A program made the translations under genes and the position numbers. A stretch of DNA of 64,000 nucleotides from an uncultured Anaerolineaceae bacterium (GTDB taxonomy: Bacteria; Chloroflexota; Anaerolineae; Anaerolineales; Anaerolineaceae), in the NCBI GenBank assembly GCA_927443345.1, contig CAKMKJ010000035.1:28286-92285 (forward strand), written 5' to 3'. Positions 1 through 10,467 of the stretch are shown here, one piece after another. Below the pieces are notes generated by a model. The model made no database searches. It worked only from the letters and a program-made list of their open reading frames with translations, and was not told where the DNA came from. Position 1 is the first letter of the stretch; each line of letters begins with the position of its first letter.

Positions 1-3000
1 TCCAAATTCGTCACTGTATGGATTGGTAGCCAACAAACATTCAAGAGTCGAGTCATATTCGGGCATGATGTAAGCCATGTTTGTGGCGTGTGTGGTACCA
101 AGAACCCACTCAATATACTGTGTGGCTGTGATTCGACGAGTATGAGGCAGATGGTTTTTCAGCTTCAAATGGATAATTTTTACAGGGTCTTCAGGGCTGG
201 AGAAAAGCGTCAGGCATTGTTCAAGGCCGTGCGAGGTGTGCTCAAAACGAGTATAGCCTGCACCATGCGCCACGCGGTAAGGTTGGCCTGATCCAGCAGG
301 CAGCGGCGTTGGCGTCCATACTTCTCCGGTTTCTTCATCTCTCAAATAAAGCGCTTCACCGGTAGGGTCGCAAATCGGGTCATTAGCCCAGGGTGTCAAG
401 CGGTTCTCTCCGCTATTCAGTGCCCAGGTACATTGACTGCCTGATTCGCTGACCATGAACCCAAAATTAGGATAGCCGATCACATTAACCCAGGGCGCAG
501 GTGTCGTTTTGCGGACGGCAATGCCCTTTTCATTTAAGAAAACAGCATCCCAATTAATGATGTACTCTTTGCCGTCAGAACTAAAGCCGCCAAAACCGTT
601 GGCAAATTGAAGTTCATCTTTGTTGATTGTTACGGAATCTTTTTCTGAGAGCTGCGTGATCAAATCATTATCGGCTGGCAGTGTAGGAATGAATGCAGGC
701 AGATGGTGCACTGGCATTGAATATCCCGGCAGTTGATCTTCAAGGGAGCCCATAGCACCATCAAACACCAACCGGCCCGCAGTTTGCAGCAATGTATATT
801 CTTCAGCAGAAATATGGTCGCCATAGAGGATGAAAATTCCACCCCTCTGGTTGAATTGATCTTCGCCATTCATTTTTGCCACAAGATGATAAAGCGAGCT
901 GTTTAATTCCGCGCCATAATCCGTTTTCTGACCGTTAAGAATCACCAGGTCCATCTTGATTCGTCTGTTGCGTAAAAATTTATGCACCTGCAGGGTTTCA
1001 GCGACAAGGTCTATCTGTTGAGGATCATCAAGCTGCACCAACATAATCGGAAAGTCTCCCGAAATGCCGAACCGCCATAATCCAGATTGCCCAAGACGGT
1101 TTGCCGCCAGCATTTCAGATGAAGCACGAACCGCTTTGAAGGGATACAAAAGGGCTGAAAGAACTTGCATGATATTTTTAAAAACATCTGAAGTGATTTC
1201 TTGTTTTCCAAGCCAGGTTTGAGCTGCAATATTCGCCTGGTGGAATGAACGATCTATAATGGCCCAATTATGGTATTTCCGCGCCAACTCCAAAACTGCT
1301 TCACGGCTATCTCCGCTGAAGGTCATATAAGCCAGGTCTGCGCTTTTATGCGGTTCAATGATGAACGATTGTCCGAGTGAAAAAATTGGGTCGAGCGTAG
1401 CGCCTGAGGTTCCAGAGAGGTATTCTTTTGAATTCAAAGCTATCGGGTTTCGCATCGTGCGATCACGTCCGATAAACTTGTTACGATCTGCTTCATGTCT
1501 CGTCGCGATTTGTGGATCTTTATTGACACACATGTGACCCATGAAAATGCTTGCATCCTGATCTGAACGTGGACGACGCGTGAAGATCTGCAGCCCTAGT
1601 TCCGGCACAAACTCACTCTCAATAAACAATTTATTAAACGCAGGGTGTCTGGCATCACCAGCCTGTGAGCCCAGAATCACCTCTCCATAAGAGGTTACCC
1701 TTAAAGTGCGGAATTGCTCAGAATGATTGTGTAGGTGAATTCGACGAATTTCTAATGGATCATCTGGAACAACCGTGATTTCTGTATTTGAAGATATCTC
1801 GTCTTGCATGCGCCTGAACACTGCCATATGTGCAAAATTGGTGACCTGCATATCAGAAGCTTCAGCAGGAATAGGTTGGTGACATGCAGACCAAATTTCA
1901 TTCACTTCATCCATATCGCGTTGAATGTCTTGAATATAGATCCAGGTTCCTGATGCATCTAAAACACCATCTGGCTGCCAACGCGTCAGATCCATTCCAC
2001 GCCATGAACTATAACCGCCGCCCATGTTCGAAACTAACAGGTTATAACTGCCGTTAGAAAGAAGATGCATCTGCGGAATTGGCGTCTGCACCGGCACCGA
2101 CCAGGGCTCTACCTCAACGGGTGCTATTGCAACGCGCTGTGTTCCACTTACATTTTCGCCGTATGGATCTTGAGTTTCAATTCTCTGAGGTATCTGTTCC
2201 TGCAAGATTAATTCCACACTTTGGATGCGAGGATCGGAATGCATACGCTCTACCATAATATCGTCATGAAAAAAGTTCACCATAGCCATCATGATCATCC
2301 CCTGATGATGAGCCATATATTCACTGACTATGACTGAGCTTTCATCCAGATGTAATCTTTCTGGCGTAAAATCAATTGCTTCGTAAACGCCATAGAGGCC
2401 GAGCATCTTGTGACTGATCAAATGGTCAATATTGTGGATCACCGCGTGCGGTGCATAGCTAACCGCCATCAACGATGCGTAAGGCGAAATAACCAGGTCA
2501 TCAGCCAGGCCACGTTTGAATCCCAACCCTGGAACCCCAAAAGCTCTATACTGATAATTTAGATTGTTATCGAATCGATAAAAACCGGATTCAGAAATCC
2601 CCCAGGGGATGGACTTTGATTTGCCATAGGCAATTTGATGCTGAACTGCTCCGATCGTGCTATCTGCCAATAAGGTACCCGGGTATGAACGCAAAAAAAG
2701 TGGGGGCATGAGATATTCAAACATGGTGCCGCTCCACGACAGCAAAACATACATTCCACCTATTTGCGTAACCGGACGCCCAAGATGCATCCAATGCTTT
2801 TGAGGGATATCTCCTTTAGCAATCGCCACAACGGATGCGATCCTCGATTCTGAAGCCAGCAGATCGTAATAATTTTGATCCATTGCACCGGCATCCAGGT
2901 TGTACCCAATGTGAAAAACAGCTCGCTGAGGGTGATATAGAAAACGGAAATCCATTTCATCGGTAAATTGTTCTGACCGTTCGGCAATAAACAAAAATCG

Positions 3001-6000
3001 ATTGCTTAACATCTCGGCGTTGGAATCTACCTTTGCAAGAGAATTCTTCAGATCAACCAGCCAATTTGTGGCCATGTCTAAAGCTTCTTTGTGAATAGGC
3101 AGTTCCTTTGAGTGCACAAGTTTTTTAAGCAAGGTGTTTATCATCGGAAGAGCTGTCTTAACATGAACCCTAATTTGGGACAAAGGCAAATTTATAGGTA
3201 AGTGTTTCTTAATTTCATCAATCAGTGGAAGCAATTCTGCATCTTGAAAGTATTCAGGCGTGTTATCCAGAAATGGTACCCAAGGCACTAATTCAGTTAT
3301 CGTTCGCCGAACAGCCGTATGGTGTCGTTCTACTTGAGCGGCAACTTCCTGAAGTTTTTCTAATGTACTCAATGAAAAAGCAGATCGTCCTACCTTCACA
3401 AGTCCCATCAGCCTGTTTGAAATATCCTTCCAAAACGGACCACTGGCATGCACGAATAAACGATACCATTGGTCCCGATGGGTATGGACATTCAAGATAT
3501 CCGTATGGAGCTTATTGATGAGCTGATTTATTTCAGTAACTTGCTGATCAAACTCAACCTTGCGTTCCTCTTTTAACATTTCTGTAAGATTTGCGAGCGT
3601 ATCAAGGTAACCCTGCCACAAATTCCAGCGAAAAATCGGTTGCCTGAGAATATCTTTACATGCCTGTGCGGTAACAATGAAACTGGCTGCCAAATTGCCA
3701 CTGTCAACCGTAGAAACATACTTTGGATGGAGTGGCTGAAGTGTTTGCGTATCATACCAATTCAAGAAATGACCGCGAAATCGATCCAATTGACCAAGCG
3801 ATTCAATGGTGGTTGATAGCCGGGTAGCCAGTGCCAGTTGATCTAGATAACCCAGATCATAGGCCGCCAATGTTGACGTCAAAAGCAATCCGATGTTCGT
3901 CGGTGAAGTGCGGTGAGCAATAATCCCTACCGGAGATTCTTGATAATGGTCGGGGGGCAGCCAATGATCGCCAGGGCCAACGAATCGCTCAAAAAATCCC
4001 CAGGTTCGCCTTGTGATCTGCCGTAAATGACTGACTTGCTCCTCATTTAATGTGATTTTTTTCTCTGTGATCGGGTGGTTAATCTTCCAGACGATTAAAG
4101 GTGAGACCAACCATAACAGCAAAACTGGCACCCCATAAAGAATTGCTGATAAGCTGCTTTTTGAATCATACAACATCCCGACTGCTAGAAGTATGGCAAG
4201 AAGGCTTGAGGCAGCCATTTTTTGCCAGGCAAAATTACGGCGAGCTTGCGAAACAAAAAGCTTGGCAGATTGCGCCGCAGTGGTCCATTGCAGAAGATTC
4301 TTTCTGCTTATAAACAACCGATATAAAGTAGTAAGAATTGCGTCAATCGAAATATAAGCTTCATACGCCAAGAAAGCGATAGCGAGAAACCATCTCAAAA
4401 AGTTCCAACCCATGGGCCGAAAAGCAATACGCAAATCATCGCCTTGTAAAACAGCCCCGGCACTATGGGCTAACCCTGTGAGAATGGGAAGCCCAAGCGT
4501 TAACAATATTGCTGAAGTCCAAAGCAAATTAAAGCCTGGCAGAAATATCATTCCCAATACGATAATTAACAAAAGGGTTGGGGCCATCAGTGCACGCCGC
4601 AGATTATCAAACATCTTCCAACGGTCAATTTTTGAGAAGATCATGTCTGGGCTGTTCTTTTTGAGCAGCCAGGGCAATAATTGCCAATCCCCTCGAATCC
4701 AACGTCTTTGACGCATCACCTGAGTGAAATAATTTTGCGGATAGTCTTCAATCATGGTGATGTCGGTGACCAAACCAGCACGCCCCATTATGCCTTCCAA
4801 CAGATCATGGCTCAAGACAGTGTTTTCTGGTATTTTGTTATCTATACTACGCATAAAGGCGTCTACATCATAGATGCCCTTGCCCACAAAACTGCCTTCG
4901 CCAAAAAAGTCTTGATAGGCATCAGAAACTGCAAGTGAATACAAATCCAGACCAGCATCCCCACTGAACAAGCGTGTGAACCACGAATGATTCGCGCTTC
5001 TTGGGTGAATCTCCATTCGAGGTTGAAGAACGGTATAACCAGAAGTGACCTCACCTGTCTTATCATCTAACAATGCCTGGTTGAGGGGATGGGCAAGCGT
5101 GCCGGCCAATCGGCAGGCAGCGCCCCTTGGCAGAATGGTGTCTGAATCAAGAGTGATCACAAAATGAACACGAGACAGGGCGCTCAAATCGTCAGGCGCT
5201 GTGATAAAGGTGAGGTTTTTCTCTGAGCGTAAAAGCTGATTGAGTTCAAAGAGCTTTCCCCGTTTACGCTCCCACCCCATCCACGTATGTTCAGAGGCAT
5301 TCCACAATCGTTTTCGATGTAAAAAATAGAAAAGAGGTTCCTTTTTTCGCGGGATGTAACCAATTTGGTCAAGCAGCGTGCCATCAGAGGATGCACTGGC
5401 TGGATCAAGGCTTTCATATTTACGATTTAAGAATTCAATCGAAGCTTTTGCATATTGTAAAAGCATAATATCTTCTGGTAATGTCTCGGCATCAGCATCA
5501 CGAAAATCTGTTAATATTGCAAAACTTAGCCCGGGTTCAGGGTTGCGCAAATAATGCAATTCTAATTGTTGAGTCAGTGAATCGACATCACCGCGACTAG
5601 TAATCATGGCCGGGATGACAATCAGGGTTTGAAATGGATCAGGAATTTCATCTTTAAAATCTAGTTTTGGCAAATACTTGGGGGGAATACGAAGTGTGAT
5701 CAACCAATTAACCAAACTTGTTGCGATTGTCAAAGCGGGATTTGTCATCATTAAACAAAGTAATGAAAAAATAATCCACTTAAATAGAGTTGGCACCAAC
5801 ACACTCATCGTTGTGCCAGTGTGCGAGAAAATACCAAATCCGATCAAGAGAAACAAGAACAGTGTAAGCACTGCGATGAATCCAATACTTGAAAAATAAA
5901 CACCCGTGTTGTGGATATTTATCCATTTCTTTAGTCTTTCAGTGCGGGCAGGTTTATAACCGATCTGGTACTCAAATTCGGCTCGGCGTTTACCGAATAA

Positions 6001-6993
6001 AAATTCTCCAATATGTACGTGCTGATAATTTCCATTTAGTTGATTTAGATCATTGTTTTTACCTGCAGCAAGTGCCAATTCAATCAATTGCTGGGCAACT
6101 TCATTTTCGTTTCGATTCACGCTAAGTGACAGTGTTTCTATTTCTTTTCGATACTGATCTCGTGTTTTAAAATCCATTTGAGTGTATTTTCTTGCAGGAT
6201 CTTGCCTGAGGGTCTGTTCAAGACAACTCACTGATTCAAAGAAATCGTTCCATTTTAATTCGGCAATCGCGCGAAGACTGAGAATAATATTTGCAATTTT
6301 ATTGTTGGCTGTGCCGTCGGTTTCGTCATCCAAGGTTGAGGTTGCACGTTCAGTTTTATGGAAATCAGAAAAATAATAGGGTAATTTTGGCGGTTTCGTG
6401 GGATTGATCGTGACCGTCAATTCGTGAGATAGAAATTCAATCAAACAATATCTCAAGAAGATTGGCAAAGCCCACAGCTCACCCATGGATAATGAAACGC
6501 TGCCCTGAAACTCTTTTAGAATATTGATGACATCTGTTGAATCAAACAACATGTTTTGAGATGAAAGAATAGCGCGCGCCAAGGCATAGATACGCGGAAA
6601 CCCACTAAAGGGTCCGCACGCCAGTTTTGGAAGCTGCAAATAAAAGCTTGTTGGAAGATCTTCTTTTATCTGTTGGAGAGATTGGCGAATAATATAATAA
6701 TTGTCCAACATCCATTCAGATGTATAAGAGAGCGTCATTTGTTTCTGAGAAATCTCACGAAAATATTGATGCGCATCTGCGAGCCAGGTTATATGCAGCG
6801 CAAGATCGTGCCCTGGAATATCCCGACCTGTCAAAGCTCGACCCGCTGTTCTTTTTATCGAACGTGGAACAACTTCTTGATAGTTTTTTAGTAGTGCTTC
6901 AACCAGGTTGTGGGTATGTTGAATTTTTGAGGAGGTAGAATTGTCTTCGAAGTAACCTTCTTCATCGGATTGATTGACACAATCATCAAACAT
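1..6993 (-). CDS. ndvB: Cyclic beta-1,2-glucan synthetase (C-terminus outside window)
   Basis: The reverse strand is one open frame of 2331 codons from ATG at 6993 to the window edge; the ORF track omits it because the stop is missing. The N-terminus has the family motif SEWMLDNYYIIRQ. Membrane segments near residue 380 precede a GT84 glycosyltransferase domain with LDSDT (about 616) and QRRWIRGDWQ (about 760). More membrane segments follow at about 800-970, then a glucoamylase-like domain (about 1370-1520) and the start of a GH94 phosphorylase domain (from about 1615, GGGYSSWRGMD). Family members are about 2800 residues, so roughly 500 are missing. The enzyme polymerises UDP-glucose into a protein-linked beta-1,2-glucan and cyclises it at the membrane. 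It starts 2 bp after the USP gene, so they are co-transcribed. Confidence 0.93.
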   Translation of the reverse strand, partial: MFDDCVNQSDEEGYFEDNSTSSKIQHTHNLVEALLKNYQEVVPRSIKRTAGRALTGRDIPGHDLALHITWLADAHQYFREISQKQMTLSYTSEWMLDNYYIIRQSLQQIKEDLPTSFYLQLPKLACGPFSGFPRIYALARAILSSQNMLFDSTDVINILKEFQGSVSLSMGELWALPIFLRYCLIEFLSHELTVTINPTKPPKLPYYFSDFHKTERATSTLDDETDGTANNKIANIILSLRAIAELKWNDFFESVSCLEQTLRQDPARKYTQMDFKTRDQYRKEIETLSLSVNRNENEVAQQLIELALAAGKNNDLNQLNGNYQHVHIGEFLFGKRRAEFEYQIGYKPARTERLKKWINIHNTGVYFSSIGFIAVLTLFLFLLIGFGIFSHTGTTMSVLVPTLFKWIIFSLLCLMMTNPALTIATSLVNWLITLRIPPKYLPKLDFKDEIPDPFQTLIVIPAMITSRGDVDSLTQQLELHYLRNPEPGLSFAILTDFRDADAETLPEDIMLLQYAKASIEFLNRKYESLDPASASSDGTLLDQIGYIPRKKEPLFYFLHRKRLWNASEHTWMGWERKRGKLFELNQLLRSEKNLTFITAPDDLSALSRVHFVITLDSDTILPRGAACRLAGTLAHPLNQALLDDKTGEVTSGYTVLQPRMEIHPRSANHSWFTRLFSGDAGLDLYSLAVSDAYQDFFGEGSFVGKGIYDVDAFMRSIDNKIPENTVLSHDLLEGIMGRAGLVTDITMIEDYPQNYFTQVMRQRRWIRGDWQLLPWLLKKNSPDMIFSKIDRWKMFDNLRRALMAPTLLLIIVLGMIFLPGFNLLWTSAILLTLGLPILTGLAHSAGAVLQGDDLRIAFRPMGWNFLRWFLAIAFLAYEAYISIDAILTTLYRLFISRKNLLQWTTAAQSAKLFVSQARRNFAWQKMAASSLLAILLAVGMLYDSKSSLSAILYGVPVLLLWLVSPLIVWKINHPITEKKITLNEEQVSHLRQITRRTWGFFERFVGPGDHWLPPDHYQESPVGIIAHRTSPTNIGLLLTSTLAAYDLGYLDQLALATRLSTTIESLGQLDRFRGHFLNWYDTQTLQPLHPKYVSTVDSGNLAASFIVTAQACKDILRQPIFRWNLWQGYLDTLANLTEMLKEERKVEFDQQVTEINQLINKLHTDILNVHTHRDQWYRLFVHASGPFWKDISNRLMGLVKVGRSAFSLSTLEKLQEVAAQVERHHTAVRRTITELVPWVPFLDNTPEYFQDAELLPLIDEIKKHLPINLPLSQIRVHVKTALPMINTLLKKLVHSKELPIHKEALDMATNWLVDLKNSLAKVDSNAEMLSNRFLFIAERSEQFTDEMDFRFLYHPQRAVFHIGYNLDAGAMDQNYYDLLASESRIASVVAIAKGDIPQKHWMHLGRPVTQIGGMYVLLSWSGTMFEYLMPPLFLRSYPGTLLADSTIGAVQHQIAYGKSKSIPWGISESGFYRFDNNLNYQYRAFGVPGLGFKRGLADDLVISPYASLMAVSYAPHAVIHNIDHLISHKMLGLYGVYEAIDFTPERLHLDESSVIVSEYMAHHQGMIMMAMVNFFHDDIMVERMHSDPRIQSVELILQEQIPQRIETQDPYGENVSGTQRVAIAPVEVEPWSVPVQTPIPQMHLLSNGSYNLLVSNMGGGYSSWRGMDLTRWQPDGVLDASGTWIYIQDIQRDMDEVNEIWSACHQPIPAEASDMQVTNFAHMAVFRRMQDEISSNTEITVVPDDPLEIRRIHLHNHSEQFRTLRVTSYGEVILGSQAGDARHPAFNKLFIESEFVPELGLQIFTRRPRSDQDASIFMGHMCVNKDPQIATRHEADRNKFIGRDRTMRNPIALNSKEYLSGTSGATLDPIFSLGQSFIIEPHKSADLAYMTFSGDSREAVLELARKYHNWAIIDRSFHQANIAAQTWLGKQEITSDVFKNIMQVLSALLYPFKAVRASSEMLAANRLGQSGLWRFGISGDFPIMLVQLDDPQQIDLVAETLQVHKFLRNRRIKMDLVILNGQKTDYGAELNSSLYHLVAKMNGEDQFNQRGGIFILYGDHISAEEYTLLQTAGRLVFDGAMGSLEDQLPGYSMPVHHLPAFIPTLPADNDLITQLSEKDSVTINKDELQFANGFGGFSSDGKEYIINWDAVFLNEKGIAVRKTTPAPWVNVIGYPNFGFMVSESGSQCTWALNSGENRLTPWANDPICDPTGEALYLRDEETGEVWTPTPLPAGSGQPYRVAHGAGYTRFEHTSHGLEQCLTLFSSPEDPVKIIHLKLKNHLPHTRRITATQYIEWVLGTTHATNMAYIMPEYDSTLECLLATNPYSDEFG

Positions 6994-6995
6994 GC

Positions 6996-8048
6996 TTATA
7001 AGCCCCCTGATTTTTCACAGGCGAGTTCGGCAGCAGAAGGTTGAACTTTTGAACGAGGCAAGTCTTGAATTACTAAAACTGTTTTCGTTCCGTGTTCCAA
7101 ATAGTTGCGTGTTACCGTTCCGTATGGCCAGTTTGCCCTTCCGGTATAGCCATGGGCGCAAAGCACAACCAGATCAATAACCTCATCATGATCAGCAAGC
7201 TCTTGAATGGCAGAAGACACGCTGGCATTTTCAATCATCATACTTTCACAATCAACCGGTAAACGTTCTTTCATTTCTTGCAAATAGTTGTTTACAGAAA
7301 GGCGGCTAACCTGCATTAATTGTTCAGATAACTTTTCAATTTTTGCCGGATATGGCTCTGGGATGGGTATTTCAGGCGGTTTGATGATCGCCGCAAGAAT
7401 TAACCGGGGTTGAATAACTGTTTCACCAATTGCAAGATCTTTTTTTGATTCGCCTCTCGCTAAAGCAATCCCGGCCGAAAGTGAGCATTCTGCGCGTCGA
7501 GAACTGTCAATAGGCAGCAAGATGCGTTGATAATTTACTGGCATATTTTCATCATCAGTTTGGTTATAAGCCCGCACCACCAGGATGGGCAGATAGATCA
7601 AATTGATCACCTTCTGAGTGACACTGCTAATATTCCAGCGGCTCAATCCACTTGAACCATGAGTACTGATCACCACCAGGTCAATGTTTTCAGAATGCGC
7701 GAAATTAATAATATTTTCAGCCGTTTTTCCTTCGAGAATATTGTATTCAACGCGAGGGCTACATTCATCAAGGTCATCAGCTTTGAGAGGATTAGTCTTC
7801 CGGGTATCCGTTTCTAATTCCTTGCATAAACGATCGGTAATTGCCTGCATATACAAATCTGCTTCCGCTTTTCGAATCTGCCACTTCAATGGGTCAACCG
7901 CATCCGGGTTTTCATGAAATGAGATTGGGTTGAGTACACGCAACAAAATAATATTGGATTCAAAAATTCGGGCAAATTGCAATGCATGCGGAATTGCGCG
8001 TTCTGCAAGTAATGAACCATCCAATGGAACAAGGATACGGTTGAACAT
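6996..8048 (-). CDS. Tandem universal stress protein (two UspA domains)
   Basis: 350 residues with two UspA folds (about 1-160 and 172-335). Each starts with the usual beta strand (RILVPLDGS; RILLPIDSS). The second keeps a typical ATP-binding loop, AHGYTGRANWPYGTV. In the first (THGSSGLSRWNISSV) the late glycine of the G-x9-G(S/T) motif is replaced, so only one site may bind nucleotide. The start has a GGAG ribosome site. The stop lies 2 bp before the cyclic glucan synthetase start, so this is the leader gene of that operon. USP proteins act in the cytoplasm in stress and dormancy responses; the exact role here is unknown. Confidence 0.92.
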   Translation of the reverse strand: MFNRILVPLDGSLLAERAIPHALQFARIFESNIILLRVLNPISFHENPDAVDPLKWQIRKAEADLYMQAITDRLCKELETDTRKTNPLKADDLDECSPRVEYNILEGKTAENIINFAHSENIDLVVISTHGSSGLSRWNISSVTQKVINLIYLPILVVRAYNQTDDENMPVNYQRILLPIDSSRRAECSLSAGIALARGESKKDLAIGETVIQPRLILAAIIKPPEIPIPEPYPAKIEKLSEQLMQVSRLSVNNYLQEMKERLPVDCESMMIENASVSSAIQELADHDEVIDLVVLCAHGYTGRANWPYGTVTRNYLEHGTKTVLVIQDLPRSKVQPSAAELACEKSGGL

Positions 8049-8255
8049 AGTAAATCTCCAGAGTTACAAAACGAACCTTAATAATCATAATGGCTACTAA
8101 TAATATAGCAATATAGGGCTTATTAGTCAAATTTACACAAAAATAGCTAATAGATAGATAGGCGTAAATGCCAAAAAACTAAAAATTCAAAAAATGAGCC
8201 AAAACGCACCGTTAATATCCTTATTTGTGCATTTTAGAAATCTGACTCTAGAATA

Positions 8256-8286
8256 ATGATATGGGATTATGCTGTTTTTGTCCCGG
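8256..8286 (-). promoter_or_regulatory. Weak copy of the GGGAC promoter element facing the USP/glucan operon
   Basis: On the minus strand GGGACAAAAACAGC is followed by TATCAT 23 bp from the first G. This matches the shared island element (GGGAC, then AGC at the same spacing), but the -10 offset is 23 rather than 24. If used, the USP transcript would have a leader of about 200 bases. Confidence 0.4.
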
Positions 8287-8444
8287 AAGTTATCTATAAA
8301 AATCCTGACAATAAACTGAATTTATTAGTATTTTTATTTTTTGGCTATCTTTTCAATGTGGTAACGTGTTATAACCAATATAGGGAGTAATACTTTATTG
8401 GTAGAAAGTAGAGGATTAATTGGTTAAATTAATATATTGAGATT

Positions 8445-8471
8445 ACTTCATAATGAATAACATTATGAAGT
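8445..8471. promoter_or_regulatory. Perfect 11-bp inverted repeat
   Basis: ACTTCATAATG, five bases, CATTATGAAGT. No T-run follows, so an operator or mRNA hairpin in the kinase leader is more likely than a terminator. Confidence 0.45.
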
Positions 8472-8547
8472 TACCCAGCCGCACCCTCACTTTGTGATTT
8501 AAACTCATTGATAATTTGGATGTGCCTGGTTCTAAAGAAAGGGACCT

Positions 8548-10449
8548 ATGAATCATAGGGACACACTTTTCGAAAACCAGTTCATGGAATTAAAAACTCG
8601 CTTTAGAAAAGCTGGGCTTGAAGAGAAAAAATTACTGGCACTAGAATTTTCAAAATGGGCTGCTCAACAGTTAGCACAATTGGGTATAAAACCATCCACG
8701 TTCGTATTTAATGACGAATTAGGTAATTCATCAATACCCAAAAAAAACAGAATTCATCCCCAAATAAGCAGCCAGAAAATATTTGATTTTTTGGATATTC
8801 GAGCCATTGTAAACAATAATGGTCTCTTGCGGCAGATTACTGAGAATATTGTTCAAGTCATTTGGCTTCAAGATATCGAAACGAACCAAATCTTGTATAT
8901 AAGCCCTGCTTTTGAAACAGTTTGGGGTCGCTCCATTCAAGGAATGATCGCTGATCCATCTTTGATGCTAGAAAGTGTTCACCCTGAAGATCGCGTACAG
9001 GTTTTGGTCTCAAAACCTCAAATCTGCCACAAACCGATCAGTCAAATTTATCGAATAATTCGCCCCGATGGCACATTACGCTGGATACATAGCAGGGCAT
9101 TTATCATCGATGATGCCAAAGGTAAGCCTTGTTGTCATTTCCATATTGCTGAAGACACCACTGATCAAAAACAAATAGAACTTAAACTGCGAAAAACTTT
9201 GGATCGCTCTCGTGAGCAATTTGATTTAAGCCATAAAATGAGTCTTGTAAGAAAACCTGAAGCTGTTTTAAAAACGCTTATGTCTGCTCACGAATTTCAA
9301 CAGGCATTTCGCAGCGCTCTAATTTTTTTCGATGACCCGGCAGTTGGCATAGATCGTGGCGTTGAGTTTTCAGCATCATGGCAATCCAGTCAAAGTCTTC
9401 GTCCTTGGACCAATGAATTTAGTTTATATGAGGATTTGTCATTTCTGCAACTATTACAAGCAAATCAAACAGTCATTTTTTCAAATGTAAATGAAGACCC
9501 GCGATTATCACCCGATGTGCGAAAATTATTACGAGAAGAACACATAAAAATGATAATAGCCTTCCCCTTGATTGCCTTGGGAACCTGGTTGGGCTGCCTG
9601 TTGGTATATTTTCCAAAAGAACAGAATTTTGACCACATTGAATTACGACACCTAAAAATATTGATTGACCAAACGACAATTACCCTCTTCAACCTCCAAT
9701 TGCTTGAAGACGCAGAAGATTCACGGCATGAAGCAGAACGAGCGAATGAAATAAAGACTGAGTTCCTGGCGATGATCTCGCATGAACTGCGCACACCATT
9801 AACATCCATAAAGGGTTTTGCAACCACACTATTAGCTGATGATGTCATTTGGAATCCTCAAGAACAACGCGAATTCATTCAAACAATTAATCTGGAAACA
9901 ATACGACTGCAAGAACTAATAGACCATTTATTGGATCTTTCTCGTCTTGAAGCGGGAATGCTGCCCATCACTCTTGAACCGCACTCGATTTACGAAATCT
10001 TTGATGATACTGAATCACAAATCTCGATATTAACCAATGGGCATATCCTACAAAAAAATATTCCCTTGAATTTGCCCATGCTTTTGGTTGACGCAAGAAG
10101 GATTGCTCAAGTCATCGTCAATCTGGTTAAAAATTCATCAACTTATGCACCAAAAGGGACTATGATCAGCATTACTGCCAGCATCCATGGTTCATTTTTG
10201 CGGATCAACGTTAGTGATGAAGGACCTGGTATTTCACCAAGTGAATATAAAAAAGTGTTTAAAGCCTTTAAACGCGGAACAAATGCAGAACAGAAATATT
10301 TGCAAGGAGCGGGATTGGGTTTGGCCATCTGCAAAGGCCTGGTGGAAGCTCATGGAGGCCGAATTTGGATAAAAAAGAAAACGGTCATTGGAGCATCGAT
10401 TTCTTTTACTTTGCCTCTCAATTTACCAAAAAATCCAGTGATGAACTAA
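8548..10449 (+). CDS. Soluble PAS-GAF sensor histidine kinase
   Basis: 633 residues without a membrane segment. Order: unassigned N-terminus (1-85), PAS with PAC (about 85-205, ending AEDTTDQKQ), GAF-like domain (about 235-395), HisKA with MISHELRTPL and phospho-acceptor His412, and HATPase_c with NLVKNSSTYAP (N box), DEGPGIS (G1) and GAGLGLAICKG (G2). All catalytic boxes are intact. The ATG follows AAAGGGACC. The OmpR-type regulator starts 18 bp downstream and is the obvious partner. The lack of membrane segments suggests a cytoplasmic signal such as redox state or a small ligand, which cannot be read from sequence. Confidence 0.93.
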   Translation: MNHRDTLFENQFMELKTRFRKAGLEEKKLLALEFSKWAAQQLAQLGIKPSTFVFNDELGNSSIPKKNRIHPQISSQKIFDFLDIRAIVNNNGLLRQITENIVQVIWLQDIETNQILYISPAFETVWGRSIQGMIADPSLMLESVHPEDRVQVLVSKPQICHKPISQIYRIIRPDGTLRWIHSRAFIIDDAKGKPCCHFHIAEDTTDQKQIELKLRKTLDRSREQFDLSHKMSLVRKPEAVLKTLMSAHEFQQAFRSALIFFDDPAVGIDRGVEFSASWQSSQSLRPWTNEFSLYEDLSFLQLLQANQTVIFSNVNEDPRLSPDVRKLLREEHIKMIIAFPLIALGTWLGCLLVYFPKEQNFDHIELRHLKILIDQTTITLFNLQLLEDAEDSRHEAERANEIKTEFLAMISHELRTPLTSIKGFATTLLADDVIWNPQEQREFIQTINLETIRLQELIDHLLDLSRLEAGMLPITLEPHSIYEIFDDTESQISILTNGHILQKNIPLNLPMLLVDARRIAQVIVNLVKNSSTYAPKGTMISITASIHGSFLRINVSDEGPGISPSEYKKVFKAFKRGTNAEQKYLQGAGLGLAICKGLVEAHGGRIWIKKKTVIGASISFTLPLNLPKNPVMN

Positions 10450-10467
10450 GAAACGGGGTATCAAACT

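Larger units (their letters stand above)
8049..8547. other. Divergent intergenic region between USP operon and histidine kinase
   Basis: About 500 AT-rich bases with no convincing ORF. It holds a minus-strand promoter candidate (8256-8286), a perfect 11-bp inverted repeat (8445-8471), and a GGGAC pair flanking the kinase start codon (8541-8545 and 8558-8562). Both divergent transcription units are probably controlled from here. Confidence 0.6.
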
